From positions 1-47,052 of the forward strand of contig NZ_VOLS01000031.1 of the NCBI RefSeq assembly GCF_007954265.1: a stretch of DNA of 47,052 nt, written 5' to 3'. The DNA is from Colwellia sp. C1TZA3 (GTDB lineage Bacteria > Pseudomonadota > Gammaproteobacteria > Enterobacterales > Alteromonadaceae). A model generated the notes under the pieces. It made no database searches, was not told where the DNA came from, and saw only the letters and a program-made list of their open reading frames with translations. Positions within the stretch are counted from its first letter, which is position 1. Every line of letters starts with the position of its first letter. The position numbers and the translations under genes are program-made. Positions 1-8,694 of this stretch are shown in pieces.

Positions 1-124
1 CGCAGGAAAAATAATTCAAGGTAAGGCGCTCGATTGAGCAATAGCTGGCTATTGGGAGTGAGAGCAACACAGCCTTGAGCTATTTTAACTAGTACAAGTG
101 AGCAATAACTTAATGGGATTGGTA
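1..124 (+). mobile_element. Miniature element, family B, left end cut by window edge
   Basis: Nearly identical to the right 124 bases of the full 157-bp copies at 28953-29109 and 45961-46117, including the inner palindrome around ATAGCTGGCTAT and the right end ATTGGTA. The three bases after it (125-127) are TTA, the target duplication seen at other copies. There is no open frame, so it is non-autonomous. It abuts and truncates the permease remnant that follows. Confidence 0.85.
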
Positions 125-127
125 TTA

Positions 128-520
128 GAGTCATTTGCATAGATTGCAGTTGGTTTGTTGTTAAGGGAGATATTACCAATATTAAGACCAAGCTGGCGCA
201 AATAAATAAGAGGGTTGCGAAAGCCAATCGCCATAAACCACCATTAATCGGCAGGTTAAAAAAGTAATATCCTAAAGCTAAAATAATGCTCACTTGAATA
301 GTGCCAATAAAAATATAAGGAAAAATTTCACCTATTATTAGCTCTAGCGAGGCTAACGGTGCGGTAATTAGCAATTCCATATTTCCGTGCTCGCATCTAC
401 ATATAATTGCGGCTGAGGTGAATAATCATGGTCATGATAAGAATAATAGCGACTAGGCCAGCTTCAATTAGCTCTACATTTTGCGTGTAATAGATGAAGC
501 TTTTTACTGGTGGTTTCTTA
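128..520 (-). pseudogene. Remnant of an ABC-2 type transporter permease (YhhJ/YbhS-like)
   Basis: Read on the minus strand, about 85 codons upstream of the element encode a typical ABC-2 permease segment: the signature EHGNMELLITAPL followed by two hydrophobic helices (for example GEIFPYIFIGTIQVSIILAL, then LAFATLLFICASLVLILVIS) and the family-like ending TTNQLQSMQM. The frame then runs into the miniature element at its 3' side, so the C-terminus is lost. Upstream, a second frame carries GLVAIILIMTMII, the helix that normally precedes the REREHGTMELL motif, so at least one frameshift separates the two parts. No start codon, ATPase partner or adaptor is visible. The motif is specific, but the exact subfamily and the 5' limit are uncertain. 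Confidence 0.6.
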
Positions 521-647
521 ATGGCTGGCGTTATTATATTTTTTGCTCATCCAGTGATGAGGATAAGAATTAAGCCATGTGTAGGCAAAAAAATACCATG
601 GCGGTGTACATTCCTTTTCACACAATAATATTAATATCAGGTAAATA

Positions 648-712
648 GAGAGCAACACAGCCTTGAGCTATTTTAACTAGTACAAGTGAGCAATAACTTA
701 ATGGGATTGGTA
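648..712 (+). mobile_element. Truncated family B miniature element
   Basis: The right 65 bases of the family B element (from GAGAGCAACACAGCC to ATTGGTA) are followed by TAA at 713-715. The left part is missing. With the copy at 1-124 it forms direct repeats around the permease remnant, which could have promoted deletion of the rest of that locus. Confidence 0.8.
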
Positions 713-1108
713 TAACACTTAAGCGCAGGCTCAGTTCAAGACGAATTGGTCTTTAGTTAGACGCTTTCTTTAATCTGTCAACCAGCTTAGCACTCGCAGA
801 TAAGAGCTCTAAGGCGGAGATTAAGCTGTGATTTTTGTTACTAATCGCCACTTTCAATCAGCGAAAAAAAAATGTGCCATAAGCCTGAGTAATCTCGTGT
901 TAAAAGCTCTGATTTTGCTACAATCAAGTAATAAAATAAATGATGTAAATGTCGCTAATTAATCCCGTTGATTTGCTTTCAACTAGGGGGTTTTGCTAGA
1001 GATAGCTTTGTTGCTTTTTAGGTTGTGTAAAGCGCAACTGTTATGACTAAATTTAATTTTACCTGTCCTAACGAGGACGTTTCCAAAATTTTTCAGTAAG
1101 AGGTATGT
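713..1108. other. Gene-free stretch upstream of yacL
   Basis: No convincing gene is seen. On the minus strand about 33 codons near 742-845 stay open and read SALELLSASAKLVDRLKKAS before a stop, but the frame closes upstream and I do not recognise it. It may be another gene remnant. The promoter of the following gene must lie in the 3' part. A ribosome-binding site AAGAGG sits at about 1098-1103. Confidence 0.4.
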
Positions 1109-1486
1109 ATGGAATATCAATTTATAAATGATCCAATAACTGGTGGCGCTATGGCTAAGTTTTCACTTGAGCATGAAGTTATTGGACCTTGGTTAGAAGT
1201 TGAAGTAGGTGCTGACCCGACAAAGCTAGCCAATCTATTATCTGCAATTGCCGACATTGAACAAGAGAAAAAATTGGAAATCACCATCACAGGTAGCGAA
1301 TATACCGTGGTTTTTAATCGCGGTGATGTCACCGTGCAAACCAATGCCAGCATGGATGGGATCGAGGTGTTGCCAGAGGATCTGATTGAAGAAGATATTG
1401 AATTTGATCAACATGACTCATCGTCTTGTGGGCGTGAAGACTTTCGGGAAATACTATTGTCTTGGGCAAAGTTTCTTAATAAATAG
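1109..1486 (+). CDS. yacL: YacL family protein (UPF0231)
   Basis: A 125-residue acidic protein. It starts MEYQFINDPITG and keeps the family pattern of E. coli YacL: an N-terminal MDYEF-like start, a central HEVIGPWLEVEV segment, an EYTVVF strand and a C-terminal CGREDFREIL motif. Length matches the family (about 120 residues). The molecular function of UPF0231 is not established. The start at 1109 is supported by AAGAGG about 6 bases upstream. It is a single gene, with 134 bases and a strong inverted repeat before the next gene. It appears cytosolic, with no signal peptide or membrane segment. Confidence 0.85.
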   Translation: MEYQFINDPITGGAMAKFSLEHEVIGPWLEVEVGADPTKLANLLSAIADIEQEKKLEITITGSEYTVVFNRGDVTVQTNASMDGIEVLPEDLIEEDIEFDQHDSSSCGREDFREILLSWAKFLNK

Positions 1487-1527
1487 TCATAACTCACCGC
1501 TTGGTTGACTTATCAGGCTAAGTCATT

Positions 1528-1569
1528 ATTATTACTATCTTATTAATATAGTAATAAGATAGTAATAAT
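1528..1569. promoter_or_regulatory. Perfect 18-bp inverted repeat upstream of RND operon
   Basis: The left arm at 1528-1545 (ATTATTACTATCTTATTA) is the exact reverse complement of the right arm at 1552-1569, with a 6-base loop ATATAG. No U-tract follows it, so it is a poor intrinsic terminator. It lies 52 bases before the adaptor gene start and could be an operator or a cruciform. No regulator gene is adjacent. Confidence 0.55.
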
Positions 1570-1620
1570 TAAGATATAAACTACTTTGGCCTATCCCTTT
1601 TAAGCTTTAATTGAGAATTG

Positions 1621-2889
1621 ATGATGAACTCTGCGGTTGAAAATAATAACAAAAAACCCCGACGTATGATCTCACTGCGCTTGGTATTAACCCCTATCGC
1701 TATTATTTTAGTCGCTATTATTGGCTTAATTATTTTTGCGTTCTTATCACCTAAGCCGGCAAAAAAGCCTGTTATTATCAAGGCGCCGCTGGTGGAAGTT
1801 AAAAATATTGCCAGACAAGATGTAGGTTTTGTTATTGCTAGCCAAGGTAGTGTATTACCTCGTACACAAACAGATTTAATTTCGGAGGTGTCTGGACAAA
1901 TAACTTTCGTAAACGAGAAGTTTAATGTTGGTGGCTTTTTTACTCAAGGTGAAGTGTTATTGAGTATTGATGACATTAATTATCAAGTGGCATTATTACA
2001 AGCACAGTCGCAATTAGACGCTGCTAAAGCGGTTTTGATTGAAGAGCAAGCGAGAAAAGATCAGGCAGAAGACGAATGGTTGTTAACTGGTCGAGCTTTG
2101 TCTGAAGCCCCAGTACTTGCTTTACGCTTACCGCAATTACAAAAAGCAAAAGCTGATATTAAAGCAGCAAAAGCCAATGTAATTGGTGCAGAAGTGAAGC
2201 TAGCGCGTACTAAAATAATCGTGCCTTATGATGCAATCGTAAAAGAAAAACAAGTAGATATAGGTCAATATGTATCTATGGGCTCAGCTTTAACAACCAT
2301 ATTTGCTGTTGATTATGCTGAGGTTAGACTACCTATTAAGCCGCGTGACGTAGGTTTTTTAAATTTACCAAAAATTAATGCCAAGCAAGTCAGTAGTTCA
2401 ACCGTTGATATTTACTATAAATTAAATGGCACTGAGCATCATTGGGCGTCGAAATTAACCCGTTATGAAGGCGAGGTTGATAGTCGAAGTCGGGTACATT
2501 ATGTCATTGCTCAAATTGATGATCCCTATAGTATTTTATCCCCGAGTAAACACCAAGAACTGCGGATTGGCAGCTTTGTTAATGCCAAAATTTCAGGTAA
2601 AGAAGTTAAAGATATAGTCACTATTCCCCGTGATGCTTTACATGGCGCCAATAAAGTTTACCTAGTAGACCAAGATAATAAGTTGCATATTCAAGAGATT
2701 AGCCCATTACGTAACGATGCTACTTATGTTTATAGCCATGACACCTTTGGCGCAGGCTTTCGATTGGTCACCACTCAAATGGAAGCTCCTGTCGAGGGCA
2801 TGGCGCTACGTGTCTTAGGCGAGCCAGAAAACCCACCAAAAGTCCCAAGCGAAGAGAGCATTGCCAATGTGCAAGGTGACGACGAATGA
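1621..2889 (+). CDS. RND efflux pump periplasmic adaptor (membrane fusion protein)
   Basis: A 422-residue HlyD/AcrA-type adaptor that would link the inner-membrane RND pump to an outer-membrane channel. A single membrane anchor spans about residues 17-43. It is followed by the split biotinyl-lipoyl domain (SQGSVLPRTQTDLISEVSGQ near residue 75, and a second half containing IIVPYDAIVKEKQVDIGQY near 200), an alpha-helical hairpin rich in Ala, Gln and Lys between the halves, and beta-barrel and membrane-proximal domains. It is anchored by a transmembrane helix, not a lipobox. The start is chosen at the first ATG of the ATGATG pair, with GAGA 4-8 bases upstream; 1624 is equally possible. The stop overlaps the start of the next gene by 4 bases (ATGA), indicating translational coupling. 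Confidence 0.85.
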   Translation: MMNSAVENNNKKPRRMISLRLVLTPIAIILVAIIGLIIFAFLSPKPAKKPVIIKAPLVEVKNIARQDVGFVIASQGSVLPRTQTDLISEVSGQITFVNEKFNVGGFFTQGEVLLSIDDINYQVALLQAQSQLDAAKAVLIEEQARKDQAEDEWLLTGRALSEAPVLALRLPQLQKAKADIKAAKANVIGAEVKLARTKIIVPYDAIVKEKQVDIGQYVSMGSALTTIFAVDYAEVRLPIKPRDVGFLNLPKINAKQVSSSTVDIYYKLNGTEHHWASKLTRYEGEVDSRSRVHYVIAQIDDPYSILSPSKHQELRIGSFVNAKISGKEVKDIVTIPRDALHGANKVYLVDQDNKLHIQEISPLRNDATYVYSHDTFGAGFRLVTTQMEAPVEGMALRVLGEPENPPKVPSEESIANVQGDDE

Positions 2890-5800
2890 GCAAGTTGACT
2901 CAAGCCGATAACGACGAAAAACACACCGGTATTATTGCTTGGTTTGCGCACAATAGTGTCGCGGCTAATCTGTTGATGGTGTTTATTTTAGTTGCAGGGT
3001 ACTTTTCTTATCAGGGCATTAATAAAAAAATGTTTCCTGAGTTTAACGCCAATAGTATACAAGTCATGGTGCCACATTTAGGTGCGGCACCAGAAGAAGT
3101 TGAACAATCAGTTATTTTAAAAGTTGAAGAAGCATTAGAAGATATTGAAGGTATCAAGCGTATTACCGCAACGGCTAGAGAGGGTGTGGGTATTGTTACT
3201 ATTGAATTGCAATCAGGCTATTCAATGTCAGAAAAACTTGATGAAGTGCAAATGCAAGTTGACGCCATTACCACCTTCCCTGAGCAAGCTGAAAAGCCAA
3301 TAATCACTAAACAAGAGTTTAAAGGTCAGGTGATGTGGTTGTCGGTTAGTGGCTCAATGGAGCGACGCGCTCGACAAGTGATGGCGCAAAATATTCGTGA
3401 TGAAATCATGGCATTACCTAGTGTTAATAGTGCTGAAATTGTTGGCAACCGTGACTATGAAATTAGCATCGAAGTTTCTGAAGAAAAACTGCAACAGTAC
3501 CAACTGACCTTTGACGAAATTACTCAAGCGGTGCGTCGTTCATCGTTAGACATGCCTGGCGGCACTATTAAAGCTCGCGGCGGCGATATTTTGCTGCGCA
3601 CAGAAGGCCAAGCTTACACCGGACATGAATATGGCGATTTAGTGTTGCGTACCGATGTCGATGGTACGCGCTTAGTGCTTTCAGACATTGCTAACATTAA
3701 AGATGGCTTTGTTGAGCAAGAAGACTTTGCCACCTTTGATGATGAAAACACTTCAAGCATTATGGTGCAGTCAACCGGTGATCAAAATGATTTAGAGATC
3801 GCTGCTCAGGTGCGGGGTTATGTCGATGAAAAAAATCAGCAATTACCTAAAGGCGCGATATTAACTGTTTGGGGAGATAGTTCATATTACCTGTCTGAGC
3901 GCTTAGATATGATGATTGATAATATGTTGATGGGGGCGTTTTTAGTTTTTATCGTGCTAACGTTGTTTTTAAGAATAAAAATCGCTTTTTGGGTAATGTT
4001 AGGCATTCCGATTAGCTTTTTTGGTGCCTTGTTAATGATGCCATTATTAGGTGAATGGTCAGTATCAATTAACATGCTGAGCTTATTTGCCTTTATCATG
4101 GTACTGGGCATTGTGGTTGATGATGCTATTGTTATTGGCGAAAGTGCCTATGCCGAAATTGAGAAATATGGCCATTCTCGCGATAATATTATTCGTGGCA
4201 CCATGCGTGTAGCCATGCCCGCGACATTTGGTGTTTTAACCACCATAGCGGCATTTACACCGTTACTGTTTATTGATGCCAGTTTTGCTGCCTTTTTCCG
4301 TTCTATTTCTATCGTGGTGAGTTTTTGCTTAGTATTTTCACTGATCGAATCGAAATGGATATTACCCGCCCATTTAGCGCACATGAAATATGTACCGTTA
4401 AGCGCTGAAAATTCCAATTTTCTTGAGCGTTTTCAAATGCGCTTTAAGGAAAGGCTCGAAGACTTTATTCATAACGTTTACAAACCCTTTCTCGAAAAGG
4501 CCTTAATTGCCCGTTACAACACCATGGCGATATTTGTCGCGATATTAATCTTGTCGATTAGCCTTATTGCTGGTGCGTTTGTCAAACTAGAAGTGTTTCC
4601 TAATATTCCGAGCGACTTTATTCAAGGCAACATTATTATGGTGGATGGCTCTCCTGCGCACCAACGCAATAAAGCAATAGCGCAAGTAGAGAAAGCGGTT
4701 AAGACCATCGCCAAAGAAAATAAATATAATGGCGTAAGTTTTATTAAGCATAAAATGATCTTCACTAACGGTAATAGCGTTGCCAATGTGTTGTTAGAAC
4801 TAGTAAAGCCCGATCAACGTGAGCTCGATGCTTATCAAATAGAGAAGCTTTGGCGTGATGAAATTGGTGAAATTCCCGGCGCTAAAGAGTTACGCTTTTT
4901 TGCTGGCACCAATGCTGGTGGTGGCGCGGCGATTGAATTTCAGCTAACGGGCCAAAATGACACTGAGCTTGAAGCGGCAGCTGAGTCTATTCAAGCGCAA
5001 CTAAATAGTTATGATGGTGTTTACGATGTGCGACATTCTTTTAGCCGGGGTAGCCAAGAAATTAAACTCAGTATTAAGCCAGAAGCCGAAGTATTGGGCT
5101 TAACCTTATCGAACTTAGCCAAACAAGTCAGGCAAGCCTTTTATGGTGATGAAGCACAGCGTATTCAACGTGGCCGTGATGAGTTAAAAGTGATGGTGCG
5201 TTATCCTGAATCTAGCCGTTTATCGGTATCTGATTTAGAAGATATGTGGATCAGAACACCTCAAGGTGAAAAAGTGCCATTTTATCAAGTGGCCAATATT
5301 GAAATAGGCCAAGGTTTTTCCACAATAACGCGTATTAACCAGAAACGTTCAATCACCATTTCAGCTGATATTGACAGCGATAAAGTTGAATCAAGGAAAG
5401 TCGTTAGTGAAATGAATGATGATTATATTCCTGAAATTATAGCGGACTACCCTAGTGTGGAATATGGCGTTGAAGGGGCAAGTAAAGATCAAGCTGATTT
5501 CTTATCTCAACTTGGCTTTGCCGCCATTGGTGCGATGTTTTTGATTTATGGCTTAATCGCTATTCCCACTAAGTCGTATAGCCAACCCTTGGTGATTATG
5601 TCGGTCATTCCTTTCGGTATTATCGGTGCCATAATCGGCCATTGGTTACTTGGTCGTACAATTAATATGATGTCAATGTTTGGCTTTATTGCCTTAACAG
5701 GCGTGGTTGTTAACGATAGTTTGATCATGGTCGACTTTATCAATAAAGCCAAAGGTTCGGGTATGCGAATGTTCGACATTGTCAGTCAAGCGGGCACCCA

Positions 5801-6041
5801 AAGGTTTAGGGCGATATTGTTAACCTCATTAACAACATTTTTTGGTGTTTTCCCATTATATTTTGAACAAAGCTTACAAGCGCAATTTATTATACCTATG
5901 GCGATTTCATTAGGCTTTGGTATTGTTTTTGCTACTGTGATCACCCTGTTTTTGATCCCGGCACTTTATTTGATTAAAGAAGATATCGCCAATCTCTTTA
6001 GAACACCACAAGAGGTAGATGTTGAAACAACACCGAATTGA
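2886..6041 (+). CDS. RND family efflux transporter permease
   Basis: A 1051-residue inner-membrane proton-driven pump subunit of the AcrB/HAE1-like superfamily, normal length for the family. It has the expected two repeats: TM1 near residues 20-40, a large periplasmic loop, TM2-6 (about 340-495), TM7 near 555, a second large loop, and TM8-12 (about 880-1035). TM4 carries the Asp pair in GIVVDDAIVIGES (Asp412-Asp413) needed for proton relay in AcrB. In TM10 the equivalent of AcrB Lys940 falls in GVVVNDSLIMVDF, so there is no Lys. This is common in the NDSL subgroup, and its substrates cannot be predicted. It is coupled to the upstream adaptor. No outer-membrane factor gene follows, so a TolC-like protein encoded elsewhere is presumably used. 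Confidence 0.9.
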   Translation: MSKLTQADNDEKHTGIIAWFAHNSVAANLLMVFILVAGYFSYQGINKKMFPEFNANSIQVMVPHLGAAPEEVEQSVILKVEEALEDIEGIKRITATAREGVGIVTIELQSGYSMSEKLDEVQMQVDAITTFPEQAEKPIITKQEFKGQVMWLSVSGSMERRARQVMAQNIRDEIMALPSVNSAEIVGNRDYEISIEVSEEKLQQYQLTFDEITQAVRRSSLDMPGGTIKARGGDILLRTEGQAYTGHEYGDLVLRTDVDGTRLVLSDIANIKDGFVEQEDFATFDDENTSSIMVQSTGDQNDLEIAAQVRGYVDEKNQQLPKGAILTVWGDSSYYLSERLDMMIDNMLMGAFLVFIVLTLFLRIKIAFWVMLGIPISFFGALLMMPLLGEWSVSINMLSLFAFIMVLGIVVDDAIVIGESAYAEIEKYGHSRDNIIRGTMRVAMPATFGVLTTIAAFTPLLFIDASFAAFFRSISIVVSFCLVFSLIESKWILPAHLAHMKYVPLSAENSNFLERFQMRFKERLEDFIHNVYKPFLEKALIARYNTMAIFVAILILSISLIAGAFVKLEVFPNIPSDFIQGNIIMVDGSPAHQRNKAIAQVEKAVKTIAKENKYNGVSFIKHKMIFTNGNSVANVLLELVKPDQRELDAYQIEKLWRDEIGEIPGAKELRFFAGTNAGGGAAIEFQLTGQNDTELEAAAESIQAQLNSYDGVYDVRHSFSRGSQEIKLSIKPEAEVLGLTLSNLAKQVRQAFYGDEAQRIQRGRDELKVMVRYPESSRLSVSDLEDMWIRTPQGEKVPFYQVANIEIGQGFSTITRINQKRSITISADIDSDKVESRKVVSEMNDDYIPEIIADYPSVEYGVEGASKDQADFLSQLGFAAIGAMFLIYGLIAIPTKSYSQPLVIMSVIPFGIIGAIIGHWLLGRTINMMSMFGFIALTGVVVNDSLIMVDFINKAKGSGMRMFDIVSQAGTQRFRAILLTSLTTFFGVFPLYFEQSLQAQFIIPMAISLGFGIVFATVITLFLIPALYLIKEDIANLFRTPQEVDVETTPN

Positions 6042-6088
6042 TAGTCGATTTAGCGCTTTTAGCTATAAGTTTAAAGCTGTCAGTTTGT

Positions 6089-6758
6089 AGTCACTTCTCG
6101 GTGTAGCGAGCACCGAGATACTTCGTCCTTCCTCGAGCAGAGTAAAAATTAAATGGGAAGGATTTGAAGAGGTAAGTAATTGAAATGTAATATTTTTAGT
6201 ATCTAAAGTCCCAACTCATTCCCTTCTCATTGTTTCCTCCCTGTAAAAAATAATAACATAATTTACAGGGAGAAAAGCAGGAGGACTGAAGGAGGAAAAA
6301 TACTACAATACTAGCTACTTTTATTATTGAAGTCACTTCTCGGTGTTACGCGCAGCGCCTCGGTGGTGAATAGTTTTTTGGTGATAATAAATTGAAATAT
6401 AATATTTTTAGTATCTAAAGTCCCAACTCATTGCCTTCTCATTGTTTCCTCCCTGTAAAAAATAATAACATAATTTACAGGGAGAAAAGCAGGAGGACTG
6501 AAGGAGGGAAAACACTACAATACTAGCTACTTTTATTATTGAAGTCACTTCTCGGTGTTACGCGCAGCGCCTCGGTGGTGAATAGTTTTTTGGTGATAAT
6601 AAATTGAAATATAATATTTTTAGTATTTAAAGTCCCAACTCATTGCCTTCTCATTGCCTTCTCATTGTTTCCTCCCTGTAAAAAATAACAACATAATTTA
6701 CAGGAAGAAAAGCAGGAGGATTGAAGGAGGGAAAACACTACAATACTCAGTACTTTTA
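6089..6758. repeat. 212-bp tandem repeat array with internal hairpins
   Basis: A unit beginning TGAAAT(G/A)TAATATTTTTAGTA occurs at 6181, 6393 and 6605, an exact 212-base period. A divergent partial unit starting AGTCACTTCTCGGTGT precedes it at 6089. The last unit is cut short at the stop codon of the next gene. Each unit contains an inverted repeat (first unit: CTCCCTGTAAA at 6237-6247 with TTTACAGGGAG at 6262-6272), an AGGAGGACTGAAGGAGG purine stretch and a CTCGGTG...CGCAGCG...CCTCGGTGG segment. The third unit has a short duplication of CCTTCTCATTG and one changed base in the right arm. The array lies between convergent genes and has no long open frame. It is not a CRISPR: the repeats are too long and there are no spacers. 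Confidence 0.9.
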
Positions 6759-7739
6759 CCAGCCTATAGCGCTAAGCCAATTTATAATGGCATTAGTTAA
6801 GCTGTTTTTCGGGTAGTAACCGGTCACTTGATTACTTAATTGCCTTTGTCGGTAATATATTTTCATGGCCCTTTTAGCCGAATTTTTTCTCATTTTTGCG
6901 TTTGCGATAACTAAACGGTGATCGCGCTGCAAATATAAATCGAGTATAGGATAATTGGTTAGCGCTAGTTGTTGAGCAATTTTATCATTTTCGGGCAATG
7001 TTGGCATATAACTACTGAGCATTACTAAAGCACTGGGCTCAGCGACCAATGCTTGTTGATAGATGTCGAGTAATACTGCGCTATGATTGCCCTCTGCGAC
7101 CACAATAATGACGCCTGGGTAGTTTTTGGCTTTTGTAATGACCGCTTGCATAACCTCAGCAAATTTTTTCTCGTAGTTTGTTAAAGTTTTAATATTTTCA
7201 GTGTTACGTTCTTGCGCTGTTAGGGCTTGCGAAGGGTAGCTTTGTGGTTTGCGCGGGGGATGCAAGGTAATGGTGGTCCAGCCATGTTGCGGCATATTGT
7301 TACGTAGCTGATTGAGTGCATTAGGTGTTGCTATGCTTTGTTGCCAATCAGGAATTAACACCATCACACCTTTATTAATTGCCGTGGTGTGTTCACTAAT
7401 GACAGTAAGATAGCGGTTAGAGCCAACAAGTAATGGGGTTATTTTTTCTTGTGCTAGGTAATGTTTAATATCTTGTTGTTGCTGCTCAAAGGCATCAATA
7501 GGGGCGTTGATCATCACTTTGCTTGGATGATCAGCTTTTGTGGACGCAGTGCTAGCTTCAGTTTCAGTGTTAGTGTCAGCTTCAGTACTTTTTGGTGCGG
7601 TTGAGCTCGTGCTTTTAGTTTGCTCAGTGTTTTCAGTTGGTTTTTCAGGCGGAGCAGACTCCATCGCCCATGAGTGAGCGCTGTTAACTAACAGGCTTAA
7701 CGTGATGAATAAGAATATTGGGCGTATGTTTAAGCGCAT
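6756..7739 (-). CDS. DUF3530 family protein, secreted alpha/beta-hydrolase-like
   Basis: A 327-residue protein of unknown function. An N-terminal signal peptide (RLNIRPIFLFITLSLLVNSAHSWA) is followed by a low-complexity Glu/Thr/Ser/Lys linker (about residues 25-75). The DUF3530 body then has the conserved strand-turn GVMVLIPDWQQS and a HGWTTITLHPP segment. A later VIIVVAEGNHSAVL resembles a nucleophile-elbow region, but the canonical GxSxG serine is replaced by EGNHS, so catalysis is doubtful. The start is placed at ATG 7739, which has AAGGAAG about 10 bases upstream; an in-frame TTG at 7748 would be too close to that site. It is likely periplasmic. The stop sits at the edge of the tandem repeat array. 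Confidence 0.75.
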   Translation of the reverse strand: MRLNIRPIFLFITLSLLVNSAHSWAMESAPPEKPTENTEQTKSTSSTAPKSTEADTNTETEASTASTKADHPSKVMINAPIDAFEQQQQDIKHYLAQEKITPLLVGSNRYLTVISEHTTAINKGVMVLIPDWQQSIATPNALNQLRNNMPQHGWTTITLHPPRKPQSYPSQALTAQERNTENIKTLTNYEKKFAEVMQAVITKAKNYPGVIIVVAEGNHSAVLLDIYQQALVAEPSALVMLSSYMPTLPENDKIAQQLALTNYPILDLYLQRDHRLVIANAKMRKNSAKRAMKIYYRQRQLSNQVTGYYPKNSLTNAIINWLSAIGW

Positions 7740-7884
7740 AATAAGCAAACTTCCTTAGACAGGTGGCTGTTCAATAACTGAATATTTAGCATCAATAACG
7801 TATGATTAATAGTTTTAAAACCGCTCTAGCTATTTTATCGACGTTAGTGGAACTTTCTTTAATTAACTAGCGCCGTTCTTGGTT

Positions 7885-8568
7885 CTAATCAAACGGACAG
7901 GTTTGTGAAAATGTTAAGGTTTGCGCTGTTACTGGGTGGCTTATTTGTAGCATTTGGGCATGTAATTGCAAACGATTGCTCATCGCTAACGCTTGCTCAT
8001 GGGCATACAGTCGATCACCGAGTATGGGGTGGCCAAGCCATAGCATATGCACGCGCAACTGGTGAGAGCGTCCTGTTACCGGTGTCAACTCAACTAAGGT
8101 GCTGGTTTGACCGTCAATATTTTCGCGATAACTTAATACTTTATAATGAGTTAATGCCGCTTTGCCTTGTTGATGATCTATTTTCTGTTTTGGTCTATTA
8201 GGCCAATCACCCATTAGGGGTTGCTCAACAGAGCCTTGAGCTTGTTCAACTTTACCAAAGACCCGGGCGATATAGCTTTTTTGCGTTAAGCGCTTTTCAA
8301 ACTGACGACTAATGCCGACATGCGCGGGTTTATTAAGTGCCATGACCATAATGCCAGATGTCGCCATGTCTAATCGATGGACGATGGTTGCTGTAGGCAG
8401 TACTTTTAACACTCTATTTTCTAAACAGTCTTGGTGCTCAGGTAAGCGACCAGATACGGTTAATAAACCGCTGGATTTATTGACCACCACAATATCATTA
8501 TCGTGATAAATAATATCAAGGTAGGGGCGCATTTGTGGCTGATAAATAAAGTCAGGGTTAGCAGCCAT
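7885..8568 (-). CDS. rluA: RluA-type pseudouridine synthase (23S rRNA 746 / tRNA 32)
   Basis: A 227-residue cytosolic RNA-modifying enzyme (E. coli RluA is 219). The catalytic motif HRLDMATSGIMV carries the nucleophilic Asp at about residue 67. Other family blocks are present: an N-terminal DIIYHDNDIVVVNKSSGLLTV, KSYIARVFG, and the C-terminal TGRSHQLRVHMLWLGHPILGD. The family isomerises uridine 746 in 23S rRNA and uridine 32 in several tRNAs. No N-terminal S4 domain is present, which agrees with RluA and not RluC or RluD. It is directly downstream of rapA on the same strand, an arrangement common in gammaproteobacteria, with 126 bases between them that hold a hairpin. Confidence 0.9.
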   Translation of the reverse strand: MAANPDFIYQPQMRPYLDIIYHDNDIVVVNKSSGLLTVSGRLPEHQDCLENRVLKVLPTATIVHRLDMATSGIMVMALNKPAHVGISRQFEKRLTQKSYIARVFGKVEQAQGSVEQPLMGDWPNRPKQKIDHQQGKAALTHYKVLSYRENIDGQTSTLVELTPVTGRSHQLRVHMLWLGHPILGDRLYAHEQALAMSNRLQLHAQMLQISHPVTAQTLTFSQTCPFD

Positions 8569-8616
8569 TTTATTGTTTTCCTTTTGTACTTTTGAATTTT
8601 TGAACTTTGTTAAGCC

Positions 8617-8659
8617 AAGCCATCAGGTGACATAATATGCGCAGTCTGATGGCTTTTTT
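8617..8659 (+). terminator. Hairpin with U-tract pointing against rluA and rapA
   Basis: AAGCCATCAG (8617-8626) pairs perfectly with CTGATGGCTT (8646-8655), followed by TTTT on the plus strand. The loop is 19 bases. The T-run lies on the plus-strand side, whereas both flanking genes are on the minus strand, so it would stop antisense transcription. On the minus strand the hairpin lacks a U-tract and may instead act as an RNA structure between rapA and rluA. Confidence 0.55.
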
Positions 8660-8694
8660 CAATGGCTTTCTAGTGTTTAGCCTAGCGTAATGAC

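Noticed and set aside
6089-6758. Possible CRISPR array
   Set aside because: Units are 212 bases and contiguous, with no short repeats separated by unique spacers and no cas genes nearby.
7905-8506. Plus-strand open frames inside rluA
   Set aside because: Antisense shadows of a clear RluA coding sequence.
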